A stretch of 64,000 nt of DNA from Sthenelais limicola (taxonomy: Eukaryota; Annelida; Polychaeta; Phyllodocida; Sigalionidae), in the NCBI GenBank assembly GCA_942159475.1, contig OW804102.1:23068684-23132683 (forward strand), in the 5' to 3' direction. Position 1 is the first letter of the stretch, and every line of letters starts with the position of its first letter. Under the pieces are notes generated by a model. The model saw nothing but the letters and a program-made list of their open reading frames with translations, ran no database searches and was not told where the DNA came from. The position numbers and the translations under genes are program-made. Shown in pieces: positions 21,721 to 34,762 of this stretch.

Positions 21721-23870
21721 AAAGAAGTACAGCTACGTAAGGCATGTGAAACATTCCATTGGAATGCCTCCCACCGGCTCAACGTCCTATATGACGCAAC
21801 AACACCAACCTTAAATAGCTATTACGTGATTTTAGGTGGCTGAGGCGAATTCCTGGTATTGCCGTAGATATATTGCAAACGGATTAAGTAAAAGGCCTAA
21901 ATGACTTGGCAAAGTGCACACGTCTCAATGAGTACTGTAAGAAATTAGCAACAGTACCATAACAAATATGGGCAACAATATTTGAAATAATAATGCCCAG
22001 AATTAATTTCACAGCAGACGCCAATATCAAAATATTCGGTTGGCCGAGTTTCCAGAAGTGCTTATTTTTTTATGTTGTAACTAAATCACAGACACGCATT
22101 ACCAACAAACAAGCACACGTATATATAACAATCACTGCCAACATCACAGAACAAACAATTCCAAGTGCACCTATTTAGAAATACATATATGATATAAAAA
22201 CATTGAATACCACACATACTGTCTATAATTATGCCCGCATGTTTGAAACTGAAAGCATCTTCACATTTGGTATACCAATCAAATTCCATCGAACCCTTTC
22301 AAGCGTTCAGTCCAGAAACAACTGGACTGATTGAATGCTAAAGCTATAATCTAAAGCTATCTAAAGAGGACAGACTTTTAATAGGCCACTCTATATATAT
22401 GGCGTGTATATTCTGGACGTTTTGTCATTGTTGAACTTATGTCCGCGCCTGCATGGTGGGGGTATGTGGGTCATCAGTCCAAGTTACAATTGAAGCTGTA
22501 TATATATAGGTGATCATCCAACCGTGAAGGTGAACCACATATACCTGTATCACACTGAGAATGGCTCCTTATACTGACATTCCATTACATCCAACAACAT
22601 ATAATAGGCCTAGATACGCTTGAAATTGTCTGAACTGAGTTCTGTAATCATCTGTCACCATTTTATACCAATTCCTCATTATACGAATCCTTGAAGAAGC
22701 TATACCGTATGATATATTATAGGGACAGATTAAAAAAAGTTCGAGTTCCCTGTGAACACATACATTTATGATAAACCAATTCTCAAGAATATAGATAACA
22801 TCGAAAGGATCAAAGCTCGGCACTTAAACAAAAATAACACAAGAGGTTAATTTAGCATGCAGTTAAATACCAACAGTCACGTTCGAGGGAATACCCACTT
22901 GAACCCTCCTGTAACTAAACGTGCTCTTACTCTCAGCAAACAACGCAAGAACACAAAAAAACTACAAGATGAAAACCAGCTAAAACCACGTGTACGTGAA
23001 AGAATTCAGATGCCAATGTGAACTTCATCGTTCGTGAACCCATTCCCTCTATAAATCCACCTCCCTGTAGAAAAAGAACTGATAATAATACACATTGGTG
23101 CTGTTGTAAGTGCTTTTTGATTTCATATCGACAACTCAATGCTTCTGCTCTTTTCAGGTCGAAGTAATACTCTTATAGATATTAATGGTTCTGAGGTTCG
23201 ATATCTCCTATACTTGTAGGGTAAATTAAATATAGTACAGTTTGATAGAAGTACGGTATATATAATATTTATCCTTTGGTATATGGTCCTGTGTAGTGAC
23301 GAAAACGAGTGAAGACTTGGTTAAAGTATTCTCTATGGTGTATATATACATATGCAAGCATCCATAAGGAGGATAGCTTGCATTGGGTCAAGTTGAGACC
23401 AGCTATAGCGTACTTGAGCATAACAGGTGTTCCAGGTGTTCCTTTCCTCAGCTTAGTCACACGCCCTACGGATCTGTACGTTAAACTTGCATTTTAAACC
23501 CGCACAGAACCGTGGAGCGCGGACCAAATTGGGAAAATGCCCGATATCCATGTTGCTGTTGTCAGTGCTATTATAGAAGCGCGAATATCCATGAAAAAGG
23601 CTGACGAAGAACGTTCGAGCCAACCTCGTGGTCAGTATACTACTACTAGGCCTGAAAAGAAATGGGGCGGCGCTCATATGTGTGTAGCTTTAAGAAGGGT
23701 GGCTGAAACGCACTTGGAAAATAAGGCCAAGCCGAATTCACATTCTTTTCACAAGCAAATCCGAACATGTTTACTAATTTGTGAGGGATTATAGGGGAGT
23801 TTGAATACTTGTCAAGTCGAGATGGCCTGTATATTTAATGACCTGTAATTATATAGTAACATGTCCTGCA

Positions 23871-26800
23871 CAGGGGCGGATCGGTGGGGGGGGGGGGGGG
23901 GGGGGGGGCTGGGGGAGGTGTCGTAAAAAAAATTACTCCTACACTATATGAAATATTAGTCAGGTAGATTGGTGCAAAAAAATGCAAGAATTGTTCAAAT
24001 TGGTATGAAAGCATGAAATTTGGTACAGTGATAGATTTTGGTATGCTGATTAATTTTGGATATTGACCCATTCTAAAATATTGTTTTCTTGGGTTCTGTT
24101 GCCATGGTAACATTTTTTCAGTAAAATTTTGGCCATTCCCTGGAAATACTGAATTCTAACCAATAATTTGATATGGTATACCCACATAAAGTAGTCTATG
24201 GAATAGTTCTCTAATTTTTCTAACTATTTCAGCTAATTATATGGTTGCTAGGCTATGTATGGTTGCTTAGCAACTGATAATATACTGAAATTTCTCCAAA
24301 ATGGCTCATTTTATGTATATTTTATGGGGTAAGGCAATTATTTATGTTCTAAAATATAACATTCATTTAATGATAACATTTTCAGTGATATGCTTCAGCT
24401 TTTAGAATTTCCAAGATGGCTGCCAAATGGTTCTAAGATCCAAAATGGCTGATCAAAAGACCCTTCAGGCCCACTTCCTAGTTGACTTGACTTTAGTTTG
24501 CAAGCTCATTCATTGTTCATATCAGTATGTACTTCAACCAATTCTGAACATTAGAATAGATCTGAGAACCTGAAATTTGGTACAGAGATACATTTTAATA
24601 CTCCCCTGGATCTTAAAAAGGACCTAAATGAAAGCATCTCACAGAGCAAGCACATTTGATTTATTTTTTTACAAACATCAACCATTTAGTCCATTTTGGG
24701 TCAGATTTTGTGTGCACTCATGGTACTACAGACCGCGTTGGTCTAGTGGCGCCACCTGACGTGTCCATCACAGACTAAAATCAATATACAACTTGGATTT
24801 AGCGTTTGAACTGTCGGTACTCCCATAGACGTCCCTCGGCCTTCGGCCTTGGGACGTCTATGGTAGGACAGACAGTTCTCACGCTAAAATCCTCGTTGTC
24901 TATTGCTATAATAACATTGTTCTTTAGGATGAGCCCATACTGTGACAACTAGAAGGAAAAGTAAATATTGAAGCTAAAATTCCATGTTAGTCAATATAGT
25001 GAAGTAAAGTCGGTGGGGAGTATGTTACTCCCAGGATCTAGCTGCACATGGTGGGTTCTCCATGTCCAACAGGGCATAGCAGATCAGTTACAATGAAATA
25101 AGTAATTAGTTGCTGGCCTCTATAAGTGGCGAAATAAAAAGGTGGTATTTGATGTTACTAACAATGATTGATCTTTAGAACGTATACCTAAAATGTATGT
25201 ATTTGATGACTATAAATATTCTACCAATATTGATAGGATTATTTCCCCAAAGGCTGCTTGAAAAGGAAAAACTGCTCACCAAGGGTGGTGAGACTTAGAG
25301 TCTCAGCCACGATTCAAGCGGGAGAAGATTTTTATTTCTCAAAATAAAGGAAATATATTTAGTTTTGTCACTCAGGTACTTCAGTGGAACACAACTGATT
25401 TGAATTACCACCTCATCACAACAAAAGATAACCTTGAACTACTCAGCAATAAACCAACTACCCATGCAGGCTTGACCTCATGCCAGTCAGAAAAAGCTAA
25501 CTCCTGCCTGACAGTCAGTATTTCACAGTCTCAGGACTGTGGATAGTGATCAGTCAGACCTGAACTATTTACAATGTTAAGAGGTGTTATGCCATAACCC
25601 AAGAGTTTCCCAGGGGGTAAGTCATGGTCAGTGGGTTGTTTTGCTGCATATTTAGGGCCTAAAATAAATTATTTTTGTTTCCAGTCACCTCCTGGTATAA
25701 ATTTGGGTTGGTTGGTCAGGAATCCATTTTTATTTTTTTTTATTTTATTTTTGGTAGCAGTGATGGAGACTTATCATATGTATCCAACCTTGCCATGGTG
25801 TTAAAAGAGTCATTGCCACATGTGCCAGAATGAATTTGATCAAATTTTACAAGATTCATTTAAATTGATAATTAATTCCATTCAATTGGTGCTAATTAAT
25901 GCCCTAAAAAATGCTTCAGTCAGTTGCAATGTTTTCAGGTCGGTCAGGGACTGAACATAAAGTTAATTCTATTTTAGGCCTAGTGGTAGTAGCCAACCAT
26001 AGTCCAACCCTGCCCACCTCCAAAGACATACACCAGCACACACCATGTACATTCGATTCACGGCTCTTGTAGGTGCAGTGATGTCATGTCATATATCTGT
26101 ATACCCACAGGAAGTATGGGAATTTCAAGTACCAAGAACTTTTTTCTAGTCAGAGTAGAGGTACATATGAGGACATTTTCTGAAACAGTTTTAATGTTCT
26201 TTCCAATGGTGGTAATATCTTGGCCTTGTGGGGGGTACTTTTGGAGATGAAAATGAGTCGGAAATGTATGTTCTTCTGACCTGTATACCATATATGCTGC
26301 CAGTCATTTTAAAGAATTCTGTTCCCAGAATTTGATTCCACTTGGGTGCTGTCCGTCTGGCACACTTTATCTCCAGCACTGCAGTGTGTTCATCTTCAGT
26401 CAGATCTGGTGTGTGGACTCAGTGAATGATGTAGGAAACCTACATCTTCCAACCCAGAATACTTGCTAATCAACATGCTAAATCCAGCTGAAAACAATTT
26501 TCTGCCAAACCCAAGATTGCAGACCCCAGTGAATGGGATTGGGAATGAAGTGTCAGACCCAAAGAAGTTATACCATATAGGAGAGATCTAACAGATGTCA
26601 TCCTGGCATGCTCACTGATTCCTCACTATCTCCTTATACCCTTATGCTCAATCATAACACCATATTGAATTGCAAATAAATGGTCACAATACCTATTATT
26701 CCCTCTCCATTACCAATCAAATCAATTGGAATTCCATATCAATTCTCCCCAAGTGGTTCCACATGGTGGATTGTACCCATATTTACATTACCATATCCAC

Positions 26801-27600
26801 TAGACTTTAAATCTTCACTATTCAGGGAGTTAGACCCGCTGACCCTGCCCCCTTTGTAGACAAATAAAGGATATATGATTGCCTAGGAATTGTATATGCT
26901 AGGTGTCTTCAATATTTTAAAAGCAACATTCAATGCAGAAAAATGCCATAGCAACAGTAACCAAGGAACAATATTTGAGTATGGGTCTACTCTTAGAATG
27001 ACCAAGGTCCTCAGATGTATTTGAACTTAAATTATTTACAACAAACGAACTCACAAACCAAATTCAAGTCAAGAGTGAATCACCAAAATTGTGATTATCA
27101 AATAAATTTGTGGGCATGAAATGTACCAGAAAATATACATAAAATAAGTCATCTCAGATCAATTTCAGAATATTTTCAGTTGCATTGCAAGCCTACATAA
27201 GCCTAGCAACCATGGAATTGCCTGAAATAGTTACATAAATAATCTATTGCATAGACTACTTTATACGGGTATATTATTACATATTATTTGTTAGAAATTA
27301 GTATTTCCAGGGAATGGCCAAAATGTCACTAAACATGTTCCTATGGAAACAGAAGCCAAGAGAATAATTTTTTCAGAATGGGTCTATATCAAAAATTAAT
27401 AAGCATAACAAAATCTACCTCTGTACCAAATTTCAGGCTCTCAGATCTATTTTGATGTTCAGAATTTGTTGTATTACACATGTACCATGAATTAGCTTGC
27501 AAATCAAAGTCAAGTCAACTAGGAAATAGGCAAAACTGGTCTTTCGATCAGCCATTTTGGACTTTAGAACCATTTGGCAGCCATCTTGGAAATTCTAAAT
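23871..27600. mobile_element. Large foldback element with inverted, tandemly repeated arms
   Basis: The left arm (about 23985-24640) reappears inverted at about 26915-27600. Shared words include TTCCAAGATGGCTGCCAAAT (24409 plus; near 27580 minus), TGGCCATTCCCTGGAAATAC and GAAATTTGGTACAG. Each arm itself holds about two units of roughly 555 bp (GAAATTTGGTACAG recurs near 24016 and 24572). The left edge may be CAGGGGCGGATC at 23871, a hAT-type terminus, but no matching right terminus was found. About 2.3 kb of loop has no transposase frame. Confidence 0.6.
24797..24890. repeat. 94-bp hairpin repeat
   Basis: Nested complementarity: ATTTAGCGT...GAACTGTC pairs with GACAGTTC...ACGCTAAAAT, and CCATAGACGTCCC pairs with GGGACGTCTATGG around a CGGCCTTCGGCC tip. 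Probably a small MITE inside the foldback element. Confidence 0.75.
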
Positions 27601-28469
27601 GTTGATACCTGACTATATCTCCTGCGTTTAAATGGCATGCCAAATAGGGAAATACATATTTAGACATTCAAATACACATGTTCCCTGAAAATTCTCAGAA
27701 TATGGTGTTGAAGTGAATTGTATGTTATATCCTTTTTGGGGAACATTTAAGATTAGAGCAAAATATTATAAATTTCCTAATTTCAGTATGGAGTTGTGAT
27801 TCAACACTATATCAATTTATTTTTCCCTCTACTGATTTAGTATACAATATAAAATTCATGCAACTTCACCTGATGTACATTACACTATTACACTGTTTTT
27901 CATTTTCTTTTTCATCCAGGACTATTCCCTTCTTTTTATTCTTCGGAAACCCTCTATTATGGTATTCAAGAATCATTGAACCCTGCCTATATCTTTAGAG
28001 TAACTAAAAATAGTTTGTTACTATGTACCTTTTGAACCTTAAAGGATTGTCCTGATTGTCCTGAAAACCAGGACAATGCATTAAAACAATACTCAATATA
28101 AATCCTGGGGGATCATGTCCACTGCAGGTCCCTAGATAGTAGCTTGGACTCACTACACTCTCATATATTTCTGAGGAGAACCTTGAATGGAGGTCTATAT
28201 TTCTCCTACTCAATCAAAGCAGGGTTCCCATAATCAGTAATTTTGATTGTGGGTTTTTAAGGGCCCTAACAATCAGTAACTTACAAAGTGCATCAGTAAT
28301 TTTAGATCTGAGGCTCAGAGCTCCGTAGAATGTGCTCAACTGGCACTCATTTTCTAAAATATTTTCCTCGGGGACCATGCCCCTGGACCCGCATACGGTA
28401 GCTATGACTCTGTTGGGTCATTATTCTAAGCCAGTTTTTTTAGTGTTTTTTATATAACCACCCAGGGAG

Positions 28470-28655
28470 AAATGTAACGTTCTTTGAACGTTTGTGTAAC
28501 GTTTGGATGAGACTGTTCGCAAACACTACCCAAGGAGTGAACGCACAGTGCATGATCATTAAGTGAGGACAATCATCGTTTGTATGCAAACGCTGTACAA
28601 ACGTTTGCAAACGATCAGGATGTGTGCAAACGAGCAATAAACGTTATACAAACAG
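28470..28655. repeat. Cluster of AAACG/CGTTT words
   Basis: At least ten occurrences of CAAACG, CGTTTG or AAACGTT on both strands in under 200 bp, for example near 28480, 28498, 28578, 28590, 28600, 28607, 28627 and 28640. It resembles a subterminal region of a DNA transposon, but no ends were found. Confidence 0.55.
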
Positions 28656-29523
28656 TTTTAAGTATTGTTATGCCTCATTGTGTCATATTATATGTGCCCC
28701 TAATAAGGAATTGAGTTGCACATAGAAATATGAAGGTGGTTCATATATCTAATTTAAATTAGCAAGGCAAATGGGAGGATGGCAGGCTGTTCGAATAGTT
28801 GCATACTCACTGACTAACTGAGGATAAACATAGTCTTATATTATTGATTGCTGCATTGCGAAATCTCACAGATTTTGGTGATCTCACTCCTCCATGATGC
28901 TGACATGTTCCCGGTTCGTTTCAGGTATAATACAAGTTTATGCCATTGGCAGTTTGTCTTCTGTGAGCTTTGGAAAATGCGGCAACATTGCGGCGACGCT
29001 ACCCTCTCCAACTGCCGATTTTGGATCTAGCTGCCACCATTTCACATGCAGCTGCTTGCATGCTTGAAGTTCAAATGGTACAATGGAGAAATCTGTTCCG
29101 TACACAAATTAAACATACACTGCAGTTGAGCCTATTCACACTCTACCCTGCACTGTAGGATGGATAAGAAATAAATGCAATATTTATTTATTATATGCAT
29201 AATGTAAAAAGTTATAGTTGAATTACGGAAATATATTGGAACTCTATAGTATAGAACTTTAATGTTTGGTAATAACTAATAAGTATAAGGTTTGTACGTC
29301 AACATCTGGGTATGCATTGAGAGAGCCTAGCAACCGACCCTCAACATTTTTTTCTGTTTAAACTTGTTTTGGGGTAGACTCTAATACAGTCCTACACTAC
29401 GGCCTCAGTGAGCAAGGGGTCTAGAATAGCATGTGGCACCAGTATACAGTGAGATGTGTGAGTTCTATGCTTTTTCTAGGTAGCACTAAATATCGTTTCT
29501 GTTGTCATTGTTTATATTGCTAT

Positions 29524-30950
29524 GCCTAAAAGCCCGCCCACACATACCCGATTTAAAGCCCGATTTGGGCTCCCGGCGAGTCCCAGAATTTCATTTTGAA
29601 ATCGGGGATGTGTTGATTAGTTGGGCGATTCTAGAGTAGTCGTGGGACAAATCGGTTTAGTTTTTGTTTCTCAGGATAGAATTCTGAGAAACAATTGGCA
29701 GTATGTGATGAATGCTAATCATTGATAACAGATCTCATCAGATATGACAAAGCTAATGTGTGAGCTCAGAAATGACATCAGTTCACCTGCCTTATCTATT
29801 CCACTTGATCTGTCATACATTTCTGCTCCGCCCATGTGCCACCCATTTCTCACCTCCACCATACTTCACTCCGCTCTGGCACACGCTCCCTGCATCATAT
29901 TGCCCCCCTCTAGTTATTACATAATAACCCCACCCTTACCCAGTCATGGTTGGGTGCACACTGACATTGTGGCTCTATCCCTCCTTTGCCTTCCAGCTCT
30001 GTCTCTCCCTCCCTCCCTTGCTTCCACCCATTACCCCAATCTCTCTTTCTCTCTTTCACTCTCTGACTCTTGCTATAGCAGTAGCAATCTGGCAATTAAA
30101 TTAGTGCTTTCCCGGCTAAATATCTCAGCTTCTACTACTCACATCTAATCTGCCTTGGTATCATTTTAACGATAGTTTCAAGGGGTTCACAAAGATATTT
30201 TCTACCTATTTTTCCGGTTTGATTCTTTCCCTATCAGCACACATATCCTGTCCACCCTGGAACCATTTTAAAGACATTTTTAAGGTCTACACGAGGCATT
30301 TTTCACATTATTTCTATTGCAAACAACACTTAGGAAGTGTAGGGATTACTACAAACTACTATTTGTCAAGGTGGCAATGTTTCACTACATATGTGTGCAA
30401 TTTAGAAGAGAATAATGTGCCCCATGCTGCATATATTATTCCAGGTGAAGATGACGGATGGGCACATTTACCAGTTGCCATACTAGATGAAGGACTCCAA
30501 TATTGTGCAATATGTTGTGAAATGTTCAGATATAAGTTCAAATGTAAGCTTTTTTAGGTAAATATTTAACATTTTCAGTCGAAGCATGAGTAAATTGCAG
30601 TAACTATAACTTGACATCGGACACAAGTATTTGATCCTGAGAAAACGTTTCCTTTGGAAACGCCAGGTAGCTACATTAAGTTGACACTAATTGTAAAGTT
30701 AAATAGATAAATAGTTAATTAGATCATTACTTAACTTAATACTTGTTATGGCCCAATTTGGCAAATTTCCACCCACACATGGCCGATTCCAGACCCGATT
30801 CCAGGATTCTAGGATTCTAGACCCGATTTCAGGAGATAGGATTTCGTTTTGCAGAATTGCAGAATTGCAGAATTGCAGTATTCGGGGAGCCTTACCAACT
30901 AATCAGGAGTGCTCTCCCGATGATCAAATATGGATCATCGGGGCAACACT
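29524..30950. repeat. Two related CCCACACAT-CCCGATT repeats flanking C/T-rich sequence
   Basis: A CCCACACAT...CCGATT...CCCGATT block occurs near 29528 and again, same orientation, near 30771. The second copy includes three tandem GAATTGCA units (30853-30880) and a 10-bp-arm hairpin (30917-30941). Between them, 29890-30090 is strongly C/T-rich. No gene is supported in this region; a 112-codon frame at 30219-30557 matches nothing I know. Confidence 0.45.
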
Positions 30951-31593
30951 CTCGATTTGTAAACACATGCTCCCCGCATGCAGAGCTAGCTTCACAAACA
31001 CTTTAATGGTGTCCCCTCTTTACATATAATCTCCCTTAAAATCGTATTCATTCTATTCCTGTACATGAAGATAGATATCTGACTAAGTTAACCTTCTCTT
31101 TACTGACCCATATCTAAAAGTAAAATTAGCCTCATATGAGGATGAACGGGTACACTAAAGAATATAGACCATAACCCCTTTAGTATCATTACTCCTCATG
31201 CCCAGGGAACAGTGAGATGAAGATGAAAAATGACGGCGAATTGAAGCCTTTTTGACAGAATCGAATGCCTACTTTCAATTAAGACTATGAAAAAGTGATA
31301 TCATCTCTTGCCAGAAAAAAACCAAATGAATTAGTTTAGCTTAGTTTGTAATCGAAGAATATTGCAACATTGAAGAACATTTGAAGAACAATTAAAAAGC
31401 GTGCCAAAGAACGAATGCCTAACAGGTTTGGCCTTTTTGCAAAGTCAATGCTGGTATGCGGTTGGCAAAGTAGGCGAAGCGTGGATGAGGTTCATGGAAG
31501 TGGACAAAGGGGTTACGCAAGAATGCTTTAACAAAATGAGCCCGATTTATTCTAATCAGGTAGCTTATAAGTTATAGTAGTAGCAATAGTATA

Positions 31594-31837
31594 TATGGGT
31601 CAGATTTTCAGAAAATGTACAATTGTTAGCTGTACACATTTAGTAAATTCTGCTAAATTAGGCTGCAATTTGGTCAATACAAGGTAAATTCGAATATATT
31701 CGGCATTGCATTGGTTCTAGCAATCTGTTTGGTTAGGTTGAACTGTATTTTGAACTTTATTTTCGTCTGAAATATGGGTTATTTGGGGGGGATTGGTGAA
31801 GGTGAATTGTACATTTTCTAAAAATCTGACCCATATA
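31594..31837. mobile_element. MITE family A, copy 1 (intact, about 244 bp)
   Basis: Starts TATGGGTCAGATTTTCAGAA and ends with its complement (CTGACCCATA, with one internal mismatch). The inverted termini run about 30 bp, ending at GTACAATT. Flanked by TA. The core includes GTAAATTCTGCTAAATTAGG. Non-coding. Confidence 0.85.
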
Positions 31838-32460
31838 ATACATAGTGGTGTATTTATAGTTATATTTATGTTTAAACACACACTCAACCATATATTGTAA
31901 TGGTTTATATTGGTTCATATAAATATGTGGATATGTGTTTATAGACAGAGGAGCGGGAATTTAAGGCCTGCTTGGACACTCACATGTCTAGTCACATGAT
32001 CATGTAAGTCACATGTTGCTGCCGCCAAATTCGAACCATCTAAACGGCAACCCCTCATCCCAGTTATTATTATGATCGCCCTAGTGTCTATACTAATCCA
32101 ATGGTATGGGTCAATTCTGTAGTCTTAACAGGAATGTTGGACCAGTAGATAGAAGTGTTTGTTTGACTCAAACTCATTCACAAAATAATGAAACATTTTT
32201 TGCACACACATGACCTATGACGGGCCCTTCACTTTGAACTATTTATTGAAATACATAACAGCAAAGTTTGTTATTTTGCGATTAAAAAACATGAAGCCCC
32301 AGAAAAACAAAGTGGCAAAATCCTTCCTGACCAGGGACTCGGTTGCAGGACCCTTCGATTGGGAGTCAGACGCGTTGCTACTAAACTGTACATCCAATTG
32401 TGGAACTATATACACATACATATGCATACGGGTGCATGTCCATATATGGGTTAGATATGC

Positions 32461-32780
32461 ATACGGGTCAGATCGCCTAGAAATGTACAATTGTCTGCTC
32501 TACACATTTAGTAAATTTTGCTAAATTAGGCTGAAAAATGTTAAATACTAGGTATGTCTGTGTATATTTTGTATTACGGTGACTCAAGAGCTCTTTTGGT
32601 TCGGTTGAACTGTATTTTGAAACTGTTTAGAATTGTAGATGCCGCGATGGCAGGATATGATGAATGAAGATGTTGTAAACAAAAAAAACTGTATTTTGAG
32701 GAGAGTTTTTGTCTTAAATCTGGGTTATTTGAGAAGATTTGTGAAGGCGAATTGTACATTTTCTGACGATCTGACCCATA
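32461..32780. mobile_element. MITE family A, copy 2 (with internal insertion)
   Basis: Same termini and core as copy 1, but about 80 bp longer, because sequence near 32625-32695 is bracketed by a repeated ACTGTATTTTGA. Confidence 0.75.
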
Positions 32781-33526
32781 CATCTGCATGATCACAGGGT
32801 GTGGGAGGCGACTCGCTAACTCCACTTGTCAAAGTTATTTCCCACTTTTTAATTTGTTCATATCAGGTTTCTGCAGCGACATCAATTAAGACCTAATACA
32901 TGGTTTGGGCAGAAGCAGAAGTGATGTCAATTATATATTTATAAGAAACTTTATCTGCGATAGGGTCGACATAGATCGACATTCTCTGTCCATGGACATC
33001 TTCTATATATCTACGTTTTAGATTACATATGTTACATAAACATATCTACATTTGCATAAATGTTTTTGGGACTAGATAGCATTGCAGTTGTTTGCATTTT
33101 ACTCTCTGGTGTTGGACTTAAATGCCTTCCTTAAAGTTTTCATGGCATGTAACCCCCTGTTTATCTTACATATGAGTAATTCTCCCAATAGGGCATCATT
33201 TGGTTTTCCAGCCTATGGTGTCTACAACTTGTCTGATTTCTCGCTATCTAGAAACAGCAATTGTTGTTTGTCACTAAAAACATTCTTTCGTCGCTGTTTG
33301 TCATTTTAATTTTCGTAAAATGGCCGAGAATTGGACTACAGATTGATCAACATGTTTGTATGATATAAGTCCATAACCTGTAGTTATGAAAGATAAAGAA
33401 TATTGTCAATATTGTTTAAGGTTTTCAATCAAATAAACGTTCATTGAACAGAATTGAATACATTTAATCACTTTGTTTGTTAGTACCGTCCTGGGCACGA
33501 GTAGATTGGCATTGTATAACTATTAA

Positions 33527-34758
33527 CCCCTTCACCCCCACTGGCAACAATTGTTGCCAGCCCCACGTGGGCAAATCTTGCCCATTTTTGCCCATTTGGG
33601 CAAATTTGACCAAATTTGAAATAGTTATAGAAATTTTGTGTAACTATGTAATATAGTGTGTTTGGTATCACCATCAAGCATACACTGTGGAAATTCATTT
33701 TCTAGTATTTTTTTACATGGCAACTCAAGGGGGATAGAATGGTAACCATGGAAACAATGTAACAATTTAGGGCTTATTTTTATCATCTTTCCTGTTTGTA
33801 TTTAGCTATTTTGAGAAATTTGTCTTTATAAAAACATTAGATTTCAAGGTCTTTGATACCTTGATATTTCTAGAGAAAAAATGTAGTTCTACTCGAAAAA
33901 CTGTTTCCATGGAAACTCTCAATTGTTGCCAACCATATCAAAATTAGTTGAACGAATCCATTTTTTTCTGTGTTTGCCAAAGGTAACCATGGAAACAACT
34001 TAGGATATATACCCCAGGCTAATTTCTCTCAGAAAAATAATGATTTTTCAGAAATCTCCTGATTTAGGCAAGTGTGGTATCAGAAGAAAGGTCTCAACAA
34101 GGAGAATTCAGAAATATAATTCATTGTCAAATTGGGGTAGTTTTGTTACCATGGCAACCAAAAATAGAAAATTTCTCTAATTTGTTAATACATGCGTTTT
34201 CATTTGGTTGCTATGGTAACAGCCACATATAAATTTGTAAAAAATAACGTAATTCAATAGGGGAGTCATTTAGACTGACCTGAGCAAAACAGATGATCAA
34301 AAGATTCACATTAAGTAGGAAAATTGTCATTTTGAATACAGGGGTATCTATTCTCATACCTTCTCTATAATGGTATTCTGGTAAACCCTATAGGGGTAGG
34401 TATTATTGTATGACGTTTCCAAGGTAACCTTTAGGAATCCCCTGATGTGTTTGGTGTCAAAATGTTCCTAGTGACATGACCAATCTAGATCCAAGATTAT
34501 TTAAACCATATAACAAAGCATCTTTGTATGAACCCAAAGTTAAACTAATTATTTTAATTATACAATGCGTTGCCATGGTAACCGATTTTTAGTACATAAC
34601 CATTTCAAATTTGGGATCTCTATGGGAAGTGCTTCAAGGTGGTATAAACATCTTATGGTGAAAGAAAGTGTTGAAATGTAGTTTTTACTCAGATATATGC
34701 ATATTAATTGTAAGAAATTTACCCCCAAATTCCCCTGGGGAGGCTGGGGTTGAAGGGG
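33527..34758. mobile_element. TTAA-flanked element (piggyBac/Kolobok-type ends) rich in CCATGG palindromes
   Basis: TTAA (33523-33526) then CCCCTTCA opens the element; TGAAGGGG then TTAA (34759-34762) closes it. A TTAA duplication is typical of piggyBac and Kolobok superfamilies. The 1.23 kb between has no transposase frame, so it is non-autonomous. It carries six palindromes of the form GTNNCCATGGNAAC or near variants (33742, 33903, 33983, 34145, 34207, 34569). Confidence 0.75.
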
Positions 34759-34762
34759 TTAA

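Larger units (their letters stand above)
19500..23870. other. Intergenic stretch downstream of CENATAC
   Basis: AT-rich sequence without a supported gene. It contains a C-run/CA microsatellite (20667-20700), one copy of a four-copy dispersed repeat (about 21545-21720) and two TAGGCCTA octamers (20284, 22605). The 85-codon frame at 23537-23794 matches nothing I recognise and has no splice or domain support. Confidence 0.5.

Noticed and set aside
23537..23794. 85-codon frame starting MPDIHVAVV
   Set aside because: Looks protein-like in composition, but no family was recognised and no neighbouring exon supports it.
29744..30148. 134-codon open frame, plus strand
   Set aside because: Low-complexity Ser/Pro/Leu content produced by a C/T-rich tract; the opposite strand is also open across it.
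30219..30557. 112-codon frame, plus strand
   Set aside because: No recognised motif and no supporting exons; a minus-strand frame overlaps it.
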